Assembly: GCF_048541825.1 (NCBI RefSeq)
Contig: NZ_CP183332.1
Span: forward strand, 1,736,001-1,800,000
Length of the DNA stretch: 64,000 nt
Reading direction: 5' to 3'
DNA from: Caulobacter sp048541825
GTDB taxonomy: Bacteria > Pseudomonadota > Alphaproteobacteria > Caulobacterales > Caulobacteraceae
Within the stretch, counting starts at the first letter, position 1, and each line of letters opens with the position of its first letter. Positions 40,557 to 47,290 of the stretch are shown here, one piece after another. The translations under genes and the position numbers were made by a program. The notes beneath the pieces are model-generated. The model worked only from the letters and a program-made list of their open reading frames with translations, did not search any database and was not told where the DNA came from.

Positions 40557-40590
40557 GGCGGCGCGGGAGGTTCCCGCGCCGCCTTCATTT
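40557..40590 (+). terminator. Intrinsic terminator of lon
   Basis: GGCGGCGCGGGA and TCCCGCGCCGCC form a 12-base stem with a GGT loop, followed by TTCATTT. Confidence 0.8.
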
Positions 40591-40616
40591 GACGGGGCAT
40601 TTTCCGCCGCCATAAT
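40589..40616 (+). promoter_or_regulatory. Promoter of hup
   Basis: TTGACG (40589-40594), a 16-base spacer and CATAAT (40611-40616) form a good housekeeping-type promoter 66 bases before the HU start codon. Confidence 0.6.
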
Positions 40617-40681
40617 CCTGGCCGAGCGAAGTGGCGTCGGCTTTTGCGAAGCGCCGCCGCTTTATTGGCTGGGAGAAAAGC

Positions 40682-40960
40682 ATGACCACAAAAGCCGAAC
40701 TCGTCACGGCGATCGCCGAGAAGGCGGGCATCAATAAAATTCAGGCCAAGGACGCTCTGGAAGCCTTCATCGAATCCGTCACCGACTCGCTGAAGTCAGG
40801 AAACGACGTGCGTCTCGTGGGCTTCGGCACGTTCAAGGCCGTAGCGCGTGCGGCGGGTACTGCGCGCAATCCTCGCACCGGCGAGACCGTCAACCGCCCG
40901 GCCTCGAAGACCGCGCGTTTCCAGGTCGGCGAAGGCCTGAAGACCACGCTCAACGGCTGA
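40682..40960 (+). CDS. hup: DNA-binding protein HU
   Basis: This 92-residue histone-like protein bends and compacts the nucleoid. The start MTTKAELVTAIAEKAGINKI matches HU; upstream in-frame codons run into the promoter. The DNA-binding arm signature is GFGTFKAVARAAGTARNPRTG with the intercalating NP (Asn-Pro) pair. The C-terminal helix is normal. An HU gene after lon is a conserved proteobacterial arrangement. It has its own promoter and terminator, which suggests a strong independent transcript. Confidence 0.97.
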   Translation: MTTKAELVTAIAEKAGINKIQAKDALEAFIESVTDSLKSGNDVRLVGFGTFKAVARAAGTARNPRTGETVNRPASKTARFQVGEGLKTTLNG

Positions 40961-40980
40961 TCTCTTCTCGAGAGACAAAG

Positions 40981-41016
40981 AGGGCGGAGCGCTTCTCGGC
41001 GCGCCGCCCTTTTCTT
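40981..41016 (+). terminator. Intrinsic terminator of hup
   Basis: AGGGCGG pairs with CCGCCCT, with an inner GC-rich loop, followed by TTTTCTT. Confidence 0.82.
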
Positions 41017-41067
41017 ATTCGCTTTGCATGGGCCACGCTGGCGGCTAGAAGGCCGGCTCGACTTTTG

Positions 41068-41142
41068 GGGCGGTTAGCTCAGCGGTAGAGCGTCTCCTTT
41101 ACACGGAGAGGGTCGGGGGTTCGATCCCCTCACCGCCCACCA
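41068..41142 (+). tRNA. tRNA-Val (anticodon UAC)
   Basis: A 75-base tRNA with encoded CCA. GGGCGGT pairs with ACCGCCC. The anticodon stem TCTCC/GGAGA holds the loop TTTACAC with anticodon TAC (41100-41102), valine. D-loop TTAGCTCAGCGGTAGAGC and T-arm GGGGGTTCGATCCCC are canonical. Its last 13 bases overlap, on the other strand, the 3' end of a glycosyltransferase gene. Confidence 0.97.
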
Positions 41143-42407
41143 AAACTCGTCGCCGGCGCCAGCAGCAGTTCCAACAGGGTCGCAGCGGACCTGTCGTCAC
41201 GGTCGGCCTGGATCGCGGCGCCCAAGGCTGCGGCGGCCTGGCCATAGCGGACATCTTCAAGCAACGCGGTGATTGCGGCCATGATCGCTTCTACGCTTGC
41301 GTCTGGCGACAGGCGCAGACCGGCGTCGCGGGCGACCACCCTGGCGGCGTTGTCGTGCTGGTCACGGCCCATCGGCATGCACAGGAGCGGGACCCCCGCC
41401 ATCAGCGGGCGTAGCGTAGAGCCATGGCCGGCATGGGTCACGAACACCGCCGTTTCGTCTAGCAAGGCCTCGTGCGGCGCGCTGCGCACCACGATCACAT
41501 TGTCGGGCGCGGGGAATTGGCTCGGGTCAAGGGTCGGCCCTGTCGTCACCAGGCCGCGCACCGGCAAGCGGCCCAGCGCAACGATGACGTTGCTCAGCAC
41601 GACTTCCTGCGCCTGATACAGACTGGAAAACGAGACCAGCACCAGCGGAGCGTCGCCCGCAGGCAGGGTCGCGGGCTCGACCCAGGCAGGATCGGCCAGA
41701 TAGGGGCCTGCATAGGCGAACGGAGCAGGCACGGGATCGGGGGCGAAATCGAACGCCCGGCTGCTGGCGATCAGGATCAGGCCGGCCGCATCAAGTTGGC
41801 CGAACAGATCGTCCAGCGCCGGCAGGCCGAGCGCGGCGCGCGCCGTGTTCAGGGCCGGCAAGCCGATCTGGAACAGACCCCGGCTCATCTGGGTGACCAT
41901 CGCGTGCATGGCGCGCTCTTCGTCTGAGGTCGCTGGCGGCATGCCCGCGCCGAAGGGCGGGACACCCGACAGGGTGGGGAGCGACCAGATATTGGCGGCG
42001 AACAGGGCCAGGGGCAGATTGCGGGCCTCCGCTGCGGCCATGGCGCCCAGCAGAAGTTCCTGACTGACGATGGCGTCAGGCTTGAAGGCGTCGACGGCGG
42101 CGAGCGTATCCTGCGCATAGGCCAGGGCCGGCCCTGCCATGATCCGGTCGATCAGCCGCTGGATCACCTCGAGGGGATTGTCGGCTTCATGGTCCTTCAG
42201 GCGATCGTCCTCGCGGCGCTTTCCGGTCTGGCTCGGCGCTGTCGTCCAGGGCTGAAACGCCACGCCCAGGGCGGCGGCGTCAGTGTCGTTGCAGACATCG
42301 CTGAGGATCAGCACGGCATGACCGCGATCCTGCAGGTCACGGGCAGCGAGCAGCAGGGGCTGCACATGTCCGCCGCCTTCCCAGGTGGTGAAGAGATAAC
42401 GCGCCAT
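41130..42407 (-). CDS. GT1-type (MGT/UGT) glycosyltransferase
   Basis: This 425-residue GT-B fold enzyme resembles macrolide or UDP-glucosyl transferases. The N-terminus MARYLFTTWEGGGHVQPLLL binds the acceptor. The C-terminal donor site has VVRSAPHEALLDETAVFVTHAGHGSTLRPLMAGVPLLCMPMGRDQHDNA, which fits the UGT signature (HxGxxT...P...DQ). Such enzymes glycosylate small molecules or lipids; the substrate is unknown. Its last four codons and stop lie inside the tRNA-Val gene on the opposite strand, a sign that this end may have been set by an integration or deletion event next to the tRNA. Confidence 0.92.
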   Translation of the reverse strand: MARYLFTTWEGGGHVQPLLLAARDLQDRGHAVLILSDVCNDTDAAALGVAFQPWTTAPSQTGKRREDDRLKDHEADNPLEVIQRLIDRIMAGPALAYAQDTLAAVDAFKPDAIVSQELLLGAMAAAEARNLPLALFAANIWSLPTLSGVPPFGAGMPPATSDEERAMHAMVTQMSRGLFQIGLPALNTARAALGLPALDDLFGQLDAAGLILIASSRAFDFAPDPVPAPFAYAGPYLADPAWVEPATLPAGDAPLVLVSFSSLYQAQEVVLSNVIVALGRLPVRGLVTTGPTLDPSQFPAPDNVIVVRSAPHEALLDETAVFVTHAGHGSTLRPLMAGVPLLCMPMGRDQHDNAARVVARDAGLRLSPDASVEAIMAAITALLEDVRYGQAAAALGAAIQADRDDRSAATLLELLLAPATSFGGR

Positions 42408-42469
42408 TCGATCCCCGCTCGGCCAGCCTTGGGCTTACGCGGTCCCGCTTCACCTTGCCAAGAGCGATC

Positions 42470-42485
42470 AAAGTGATATCACTTT
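42470..42485. promoter_or_regulatory. Perfect 16-base palindrome upstream of the SPFH operon
   Basis: AAAGTGATATCACTTT is perfectly symmetric and ends 23 bases before the SPFH start codon. It is AT-rich against its surroundings and a strong operator candidate. The ribbon-helix-helix protein encoded at the end of the same operon may bind it (inferred). Confidence 0.6.
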
Positions 42486-42508
42486 CATATCAAGCCGGGA
42501 GCGCGACG

Positions 42509-43399
42509 ATGTCGGAAGTCCACACCATCAATCGGTCGGTCGAGCGTATTCGCGGCGGGGCCGGCGGAGGTCTGCCGCTTCTGGCGCTTCCGCTCCTGAT
42601 CGGAGCCGGGATCTGGGCCTTTATCAACGCCGACACCTACGGCGCTGGCTACAACGCGCTCGGCGCCTTGCTGGTCATCCTGGCCGCGTTGGTCAGTGGC
42701 GGCTTCTATTCCATGCAGCCGAACGAGGCCTATGTGCTGACGGTATTCGGCGCCTATGTCGGCACCGACCGCACGACAGGGCTTCGCTGGGTCTTGCCCT
42801 GGTACGGACGCAAGAAGATCAGCCTGCGGGTGCGCAACGTCACCAGCGAGATGCTGAAGGTCAACGACAAGCGTGGCAATCCGATCGAGATCGCGGCCAA
42901 CATCGTCTGGCGCGTGGCGGATTCGGCCCAGGCGCTGTTCGATGTCGATGACTATGTGGCCTTTGTGAACATCCAGATCGAAACGGGGTTGCGTGAGGTG
43001 GCCTCGCTCTACGCCTATGATCACGCGGAGGAGGGCGAGCCCACCCTGCGCGCCGACGCCGAGGAGGTGGGCGCCAAGCTTCAGGCTGACCTTCAGGCCC
43101 GTATCGCCGTTGCCGGCGTCGCCATCGACGAGGCGCATCTCATGCACCTGGCCTATGCCCCGGAGATTGCCGGTTCCATGCTGAAGCGTCAGCAGGCCGA
43201 AGCCGTGCTGGCCGCCCGGCGCACGATCGTGGCCGGCGCTGTGGGCATGGTCGAAACGGCGCTCAATCAACTCAGCGAACGCGGGGTCGTCAAACTGGAT
43301 GACGAACGTAAGGCCGCGATGGTGTCCAATCTGCTGGTGGTGTTGTGCGCCGACCGCGAGGCTCAGCCCGTGCTCAACACCGGCACGCTGTACGGCTAG
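42509..43399 (+). CDS. SPFH/Band-7 domain membrane protein
   Basis: This encodes 296 residues from MSEVHTINRSVERIRGGAGG. Two hydrophobic segments near residues 22-40 and 47-66 anchor it in the inner membrane. Next comes an SPFH domain beginning SMQPNEAYVLTVFGAYVGTD, with LRVRNVTSEMLKVNDKRGNP, IAANIVWRVADSAQALFDVD and MLKRQQAEAVLAARRTIVAG at its end. SPFH proteins oligomerise into membrane rafts and often act in stress response. It is followed after 3 bases by a ribbon-helix-helix gene, an arrangement seen in other bacteria, and both lie behind a perfect palindrome. Confidence 0.92.
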   Translation: MSEVHTINRSVERIRGGAGGGLPLLALPLLIGAGIWAFINADTYGAGYNALGALLVILAALVSGGFYSMQPNEAYVLTVFGAYVGTDRTTGLRWVLPWYGRKKISLRVRNVTSEMLKVNDKRGNPIEIAANIVWRVADSAQALFDVDDYVAFVNIQIETGLREVASLYAYDHAEEGEPTLRADAEEVGAKLQADLQARIAVAGVAIDEAHLMHLAYAPEIAGSMLKRQQAEAVLAARRTIVAGAVGMVETALNQLSERGVVKLDDERKAAMVSNLLVVLCADREAQPVLNTGTLYG

Positions 43400-43402
43400 G
43401 GC

Positions 43403-43606
43403 GTGGCCAGCGATCCTAGCGAGAACGGGAAGGGCGGACGGCGCGCGTTTCTGATGCGCGTACGCCCCGAGGTGCTGACCGCCGTGGAGCGACTGGCCGC
43501 CGCCGAGTTGCGCAGTGTGAACGCCCAGGTCGAAACCTTGCTACGGGAGGCGCTGGGCCGTCGCGGTGTCGGCATAAAACCGCCGCAGGGCAGCGAGGAA
43601 CCCTAG
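43403..43606 (+). CDS. Arc-like ribbon-helix-helix protein
   Basis: This encodes 67 residues starting with GTG, 3 bases after the SPFH stop. The sequence FLMRVRPEVLTAVERLAAAE and RSVNAQVETLLREALGRRG fits an Arc/MetJ ribbon-helix-helix fold: one beta strand, then two helices, with NAQVE at the turn. Such proteins bind short palindromes as tetramers. It probably represses its own operon through AAAGTGATATCACTTT, or serves as a partner of the SPFH protein; both are inferred. Confidence 0.82.
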   Translation: MASDPSENGKGGRRAFLMRVRPEVLTAVERLAAAELRSVNAQVETLLREALGRRGVGIKPPQGSEEP

Positions 43607-43671
43607 CTGTCGCGAAACCTTTATCGTTCCGAGGCCGAATGTCATGGTCTGGTTAGCGATAAGGATTCGGC

Positions 43672-44880
43672 GTGGTGGACTTGAGATCGGATCAACCGTT
43701 CGGCTTTCGCCGCCTTGCGGATGGCGCGCCAGCGACAGGACAGGCCGTTCGCCTGGTGGACACGACCATGCTCTACGCACCGCGGAGCGGCGGCGTGCGC
43801 CGATATCTCAACACGAAGCGAGCCTGGCTGGCCGCCAACAGACCGTCAGTGCACCACACCCTGGTTGTTCCCGGCGCGCGGGATGCTCATGACGGACAGG
43901 GCCGCGTGTCGATCTATGCCGCGCCCTTGCCGTTTGGTGACGGATACCGGTGGCCCGTCGTCAAGCAGGCCTGGATGGAGCGGCTGATCCGCCAGAGGCC
44001 GAGTATTATCGAGGCCGGTGATCCCTATACACCCGGCTTGGCCGCATTGCGGGCCGGTGACGCCCTGGGAGTACCGGTGGTGGGGTTCTGTCACACCGAC
44101 CTGGGCGCGCTGGCGGCGCTGCATATCGGCGAATGGGCTGAGAAGCCGGTGCAAAAGCGCTGGGCGGCGATCTATGGTCAGTTCGACCAAGCCGTCGCGC
44201 CGAGCCGCTTCATCGCCGGCCGGCTGATCGAGGCCGGCGTCACCAACGCCATCGGCCTGCCCCTGGGCGTGGATGTGGATATCTTCCATCCCGGGCGCGG
44301 CGACCGCGCAGGCTTGCGCGAATCTCTGGGTCTGAGGCCCGACCACAAAATCCTGGTGTTCGCCGGACGGCCCGCGCGGGAAAAGCGGCTGGACGTGCTG
44401 GTGGAGGCCGTCGAACGGCTCGGCGATCCCTATGTGCTGCTGTTGATCGGCGCGGGAAGCGGCGCGCCGGCCAGTGATCGCGTTATCTGTATGGACTATC
44501 AGCGCGATCCACAGGCCTTGGCGGCTATACTGGCGGGCTGCGACGCCTTCGTGCACGCCAACGACAACGAACCGTTCGGCCTGGTCGTCCTGGAGGCGAT
44601 GGCCTGCGGACTGCCTGTCATCGGCGTCGCGTCAGGCGGAGTGGCTGAATCGGTCGACGCCTCGGTGGGCGAACTTGCTGCCGCATCGGAGGCGCGCGCC
44701 ATGGCCGAGGCGGTGGAGTCCGTGTTTGCGCGCGGCTGCGAGGCGCTTGGTCAAGCCGCCAGGCGTCGGGCCGAGGAGCGGCACGGCTGGGATTCTGTTT
44801 TCCTGGCGCTTTGCCAGATCTATGGCCGCCTGACGGGCGCGGCCGGATTTTCCGACGCCACGTCAGCTCTGCGACACTAA
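43672..44880 (+). CDS. GT4-type glycosyltransferase
   Basis: This encodes 402 residues starting at GTG after AAGGA (a second GTG one codon later is possible). It is a GT-B enzyme of family 4: N-terminal LVDTTMLYAPRSGGVRRYLN, VPVVGFCHTD, the hinge LPLGVDVDIFHPG, ILVFAGRPAREKRLDVLVEA and the nucleotide-sugar site NDNEPFGLVVLEAMACGLPV with the EX7E motif. It resembles mannosyl- or digalactosyl-type transferases that build membrane lipids or surface glycans. The donor and acceptor cannot be read from sequence. It appears independent of the SPFH operon upstream. Confidence 0.93.
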   Translation: MVDLRSDQPFGFRRLADGAPATGQAVRLVDTTMLYAPRSGGVRRYLNTKRAWLAANRPSVHHTLVVPGARDAHDGQGRVSIYAAPLPFGDGYRWPVVKQAWMERLIRQRPSIIEAGDPYTPGLAALRAGDALGVPVVGFCHTDLGALAALHIGEWAEKPVQKRWAAIYGQFDQAVAPSRFIAGRLIEAGVTNAIGLPLGVDVDIFHPGRGDRAGLRESLGLRPDHKILVFAGRPAREKRLDVLVEAVERLGDPYVLLLIGAGSGAPASDRVICMDYQRDPQALAAILAGCDAFVHANDNEPFGLVVLEAMACGLPVIGVASGGVAESVDASVGELAAASEARAMAEAVESVFARGCEALGQAARRRAEERHGWDSVFLALCQIYGRLTGAAGFSDATSALRH

Positions 44881-44923
44881 GGGCGTGTTCGGCGAAGTGT
44901 GAGCCACTTCGCCGAATAACGTC

Positions 44924-45181
44924 CTAGTGGGGCAGGATCGCGCCGCCGGCCGCGAGGCCCAGGGCGCAGAAGACGCCAAGGTGAAAGATGATGCCGATCG
45001 CCACGGTGCGACGGACGGACCAGGTTGTTTCCTGGGCGAAGACGCGTGCAATCTCGTGCTGGAGGCTGTGCGCGGCGCTCTGGACCGGCGCATCGTTTTC
45101 ATTGGCAAGGCGAAGAGCAGGGCGCTGGCGCGGGTTCTGCGCGATGGCGTCCAGATAGTCCACTTTACGCTGCAGCATCAC
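44924..45181 (-). CDS. Small C-tail-anchored membrane protein
   Basis: This encodes 85 residues, with two adjacent ATG codons at the start. The first 55 residues are hydrophilic (VDYLDAIAQNPRQRPALRLA, HSLQHEIARVFAQETTW) and are followed by one transmembrane helix (TVAIGIIFHLGVFCALGLAA) and a short tail. I do not recognise the family. Codon use agrees with the genome, and a purine-rich AGGGAGGCCC stretch lies just before the start, so I consider it real. Confidence 0.65.
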   Translation of the reverse strand: MMLQRKVDYLDAIAQNPRQRPALRLANENDAPVQSAAHSLQHEIARVFAQETTWSVRRTVAIGIIFHLGVFCALGLAAGGAILPH

Positions 45182-45334
45182 TGGGCCTCCCTATGTGTTT
45201 CAAGGCACAGTAGAGAAATCAAGCTAACAAAATGTGCTCAACAGGCGGCGCTATGATTGCGTCATCCTGCCTCACGATCAAATTGGGTATGTTTAGACTG
45301 CATTAAGCACGTCAACTACTGATCAACACCTTGT

Positions 45335-46825
45335 TTAGGATGTCGAGATCTTCAGTTTAAGGCCCAAAAGATGGGCCGCCGTGCCGGCTCGCTTGCTAGT
45401 CTGTTCGCCCAGCAGCAGGTCGGCATAGCCAGGCTCGGCCGTCAGGATCAGCTGGGTCTTGTCGATGGTCAGGCGCGAGCGGGCCAGCAGGGGCGCGCTG
45501 CGGCCCGACAGGTCGCAGCCCAGCCGGATCGCCGCGCCCAGGGCCCTGGCGCGCTTGAGGCGAGCCGGGGTCAGCAGGCGCGCCAGCACGTCCAGCTCGG
45601 GCGGGTCGAAGGTACTGGCATGACGGGCATAGGCTGCCGTGGCCAGGAAGGCGCGCTCGTCATGGCCCTGGCCGGCGATCGGCGCGCGCAGCACCTGTTC
45701 GAACACCAGGTCGGCGCGATGGTCGGGGTGCAGGCGCGCACCCAGGTCGGCCAGACGGCAGGCGGCCGACATCAGCACCGCGTCGCGGCCCTCGTCGAAC
45801 AGCGGCGGCAGGCTGGTGAAAGCCGGGGCGATCCAGGCCTGCAGGCCTGCGCCCAACTCGTCGGCGACGCCCTGGCGGGCGCCCAGCGAGGCGCAGCCCT
45901 CGATCAGCGGGTCCAGGCCTCGGGTGCGCGGCGGCATGGCCTCGAACAGCAGGCCCTCGCGCACGCCAAAGGCCGAGATCTCGATGCGCTTGACGCCAAG
46001 GCTCTCGATCAGGCTTTCCAGCACCACGGCGGCGTAGGGCAGGGTCTCCGAGCGCTTCTTGCTCATGCCCTCGATGCGCTCCAGCGAGCTCTTCGACTGG
46101 TGCGAGACCAGGCGCGCGGCTTCAAGCGCCTCGCTGGCGCTGATCTCGTACTGGTGCACGACGTGCAGCGGATAGCCCGACATCCGCATGTGCAGCAGGG
46201 CCAGGTTGCGCCAGGCGCCGCCGACGGCGTGGAAGTTGTCGGTCCGGAAGGCGCTGGTCACCGGGGCCAGCCGCTGGGCGCATAGACGGCGCACCCGGTC
46301 GGCGTCGAAGCCTTCCGACAGGCCCAGGCTGAAGGGGCCCAGGGGCAGGGTGACGCCCAGGCCCGCTCCGGTGCTTTCCAGTCGGATCAGCTCCAGGCTG
46401 GCGCCGCCCAGATCGCCCACCACGCCAGTGGCCTGAGGGGCGCCGGCCAGCACGCCCAGGGCGGCGTAGCGGGCTTCTTCCTCGCCGCTCAACACCCGAA
46501 CAATCAGGCCGGTCTCGGCCTTGACCCGAGCCACGAAGGCGGGGCCGTCGCTGGCCTCGCGAGCGGCCGCAGTGGCGACCACGAAGGTCTCGGCCGGGGC
46601 CACCGCCTCAAGCACGGCCCGAAAGCGTTTCAGGGCCGCCAGGGTCTGCAGCACGCCGTCGGGCGACAGCCGGCCGTTGTCGCCCAGATCACGGCCCAGG
46701 CCCGCCAGCACCTTTTCGTTGAACACCGTCCAGATGGCGCGGCCTTCCAGCCGGTACACCACGAGGCGCACCGAGTTGGATCCGATATCGATCACGGCCG
46801 CGTCGCGCGGCGCCGGGAAAGGCAT
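45335..46825 (-). CDS. ppx: Exopolyphosphatase (Ppx/GppA family)
   Basis: This 496-residue ASKHA-fold enzyme removes phosphate from polyphosphate chains and may also hydrolyse pppGpp. The N-terminus AAVIDIGSNSVRLVVYRLEG is the phosphate-1 loop. FVVATAAAREASDG, VLSGEEEARYAALGVLAG and GVVGDLGGASLELIRLES are family signatures, and the last holds phosphate-2. The HD-like C-terminal region begins near residue 320. It lies on the same strand as ppk with a small lipoprotein gene between them, giving a polyphosphate synthesis and turnover unit. Confidence 0.94.
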   Translation of the reverse strand: MPFPAPRDAAVIDIGSNSVRLVVYRLEGRAIWTVFNEKVLAGLGRDLGDNGRLSPDGVLQTLAALKRFRAVLEAVAPAETFVVATAAAREASDGPAFVARVKAETGLIVRVLSGEEEARYAALGVLAGAPQATGVVGDLGGASLELIRLESTGAGLGVTLPLGPFSLGLSEGFDADRVRRLCAQRLAPVTSAFRTDNFHAVGGAWRNLALLHMRMSGYPLHVVHQYEISASEALEAARLVSHQSKSSLERIEGMSKKRSETLPYAAVVLESLIESLGVKRIEISAFGVREGLLFEAMPPRTRGLDPLIEGCASLGARQGVADELGAGLQAWIAPAFTSLPPLFDEGRDAVLMSAACRLADLGARLHPDHRADLVFEQVLRAPIAGQGHDERAFLATAAYARHASTFDPPELDVLARLLTPARLKRARALGAAIRLGCDLSGRSAPLLARSRLTIDKTQLILTAEPGYADLLLGEQTSKRAGTAAHLLGLKLKISTS

Positions 46826-46888
46826 GAGCTTGGTTTAGCCTATTGAGACGCGGGAGAAAGCGGGGCCGGACGAAAATCGCGCGGGACG

Positions 46889-47290
46889 TCAGGACGCGCC
46901 ATTAATCCGGCACGCGAGCAAGCGCCAGCGGGTTTCGGTTCTTACGTAGAAGCAGGTGCCGAAAGTCTTCTGCGCGCCGTTGGTCCGCACGCCGCCCTTG
47001 GTCGCGGCGTGGTTGCCGTTCAGCAGCAGCATCTCGACGGTCGGCGCGTATTTCGGGCAGGACCCCCACGAGCGGATCTGGCCCAGACGCAGGCCGGGAC
47101 CATAGATTCGGCCCTTGGCCTGAAGTTGCCGATCGACCGGGGCCAGGGCCGCGCCGTCGCCGATCCGGTCGACGCCGGGCACGCCAGGCTGGGCCAGGAT
47201 GGCGCAGATCTGCGCCTGCTCCGCCTGACCGGGACCACAGCCAGACAGGGCCAGGACCGCCGGGACCGTCAGAGCGGCGAGACGCCTCAA
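46889..47290 (-). CDS. Small lipoprotein between ppk and ppx
   Basis: This encodes 133 residues starting at TTG, and the start overlaps the ppk stop as TTGA, so it is translationally coupled to ppk. MRRLAALTVPAVLALSGC is a lipoprotein signal with lipobox LSGC (Cys 18). The mature domain has further Cys residues (QICAIL, GSCPKY, TCFYV, LACRI) that may form disulphides in the periplasm. I do not recognise the family. A periplasmic lipoprotein within a cytoplasmic polyphosphate operon is unexpected. Confidence 0.8.
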   Translation of the reverse strand: MRRLAALTVPAVLALSGCGPGQAEQAQICAILAQPGVPGVDRIGDGAALAPVDRQLQAKGRIYGPGLRLGQIRSWGSCPKYAPTVEMLLLNGNHAATKGGVRTNGAQKTFGTCFYVRTETRWRLLACRINGAS

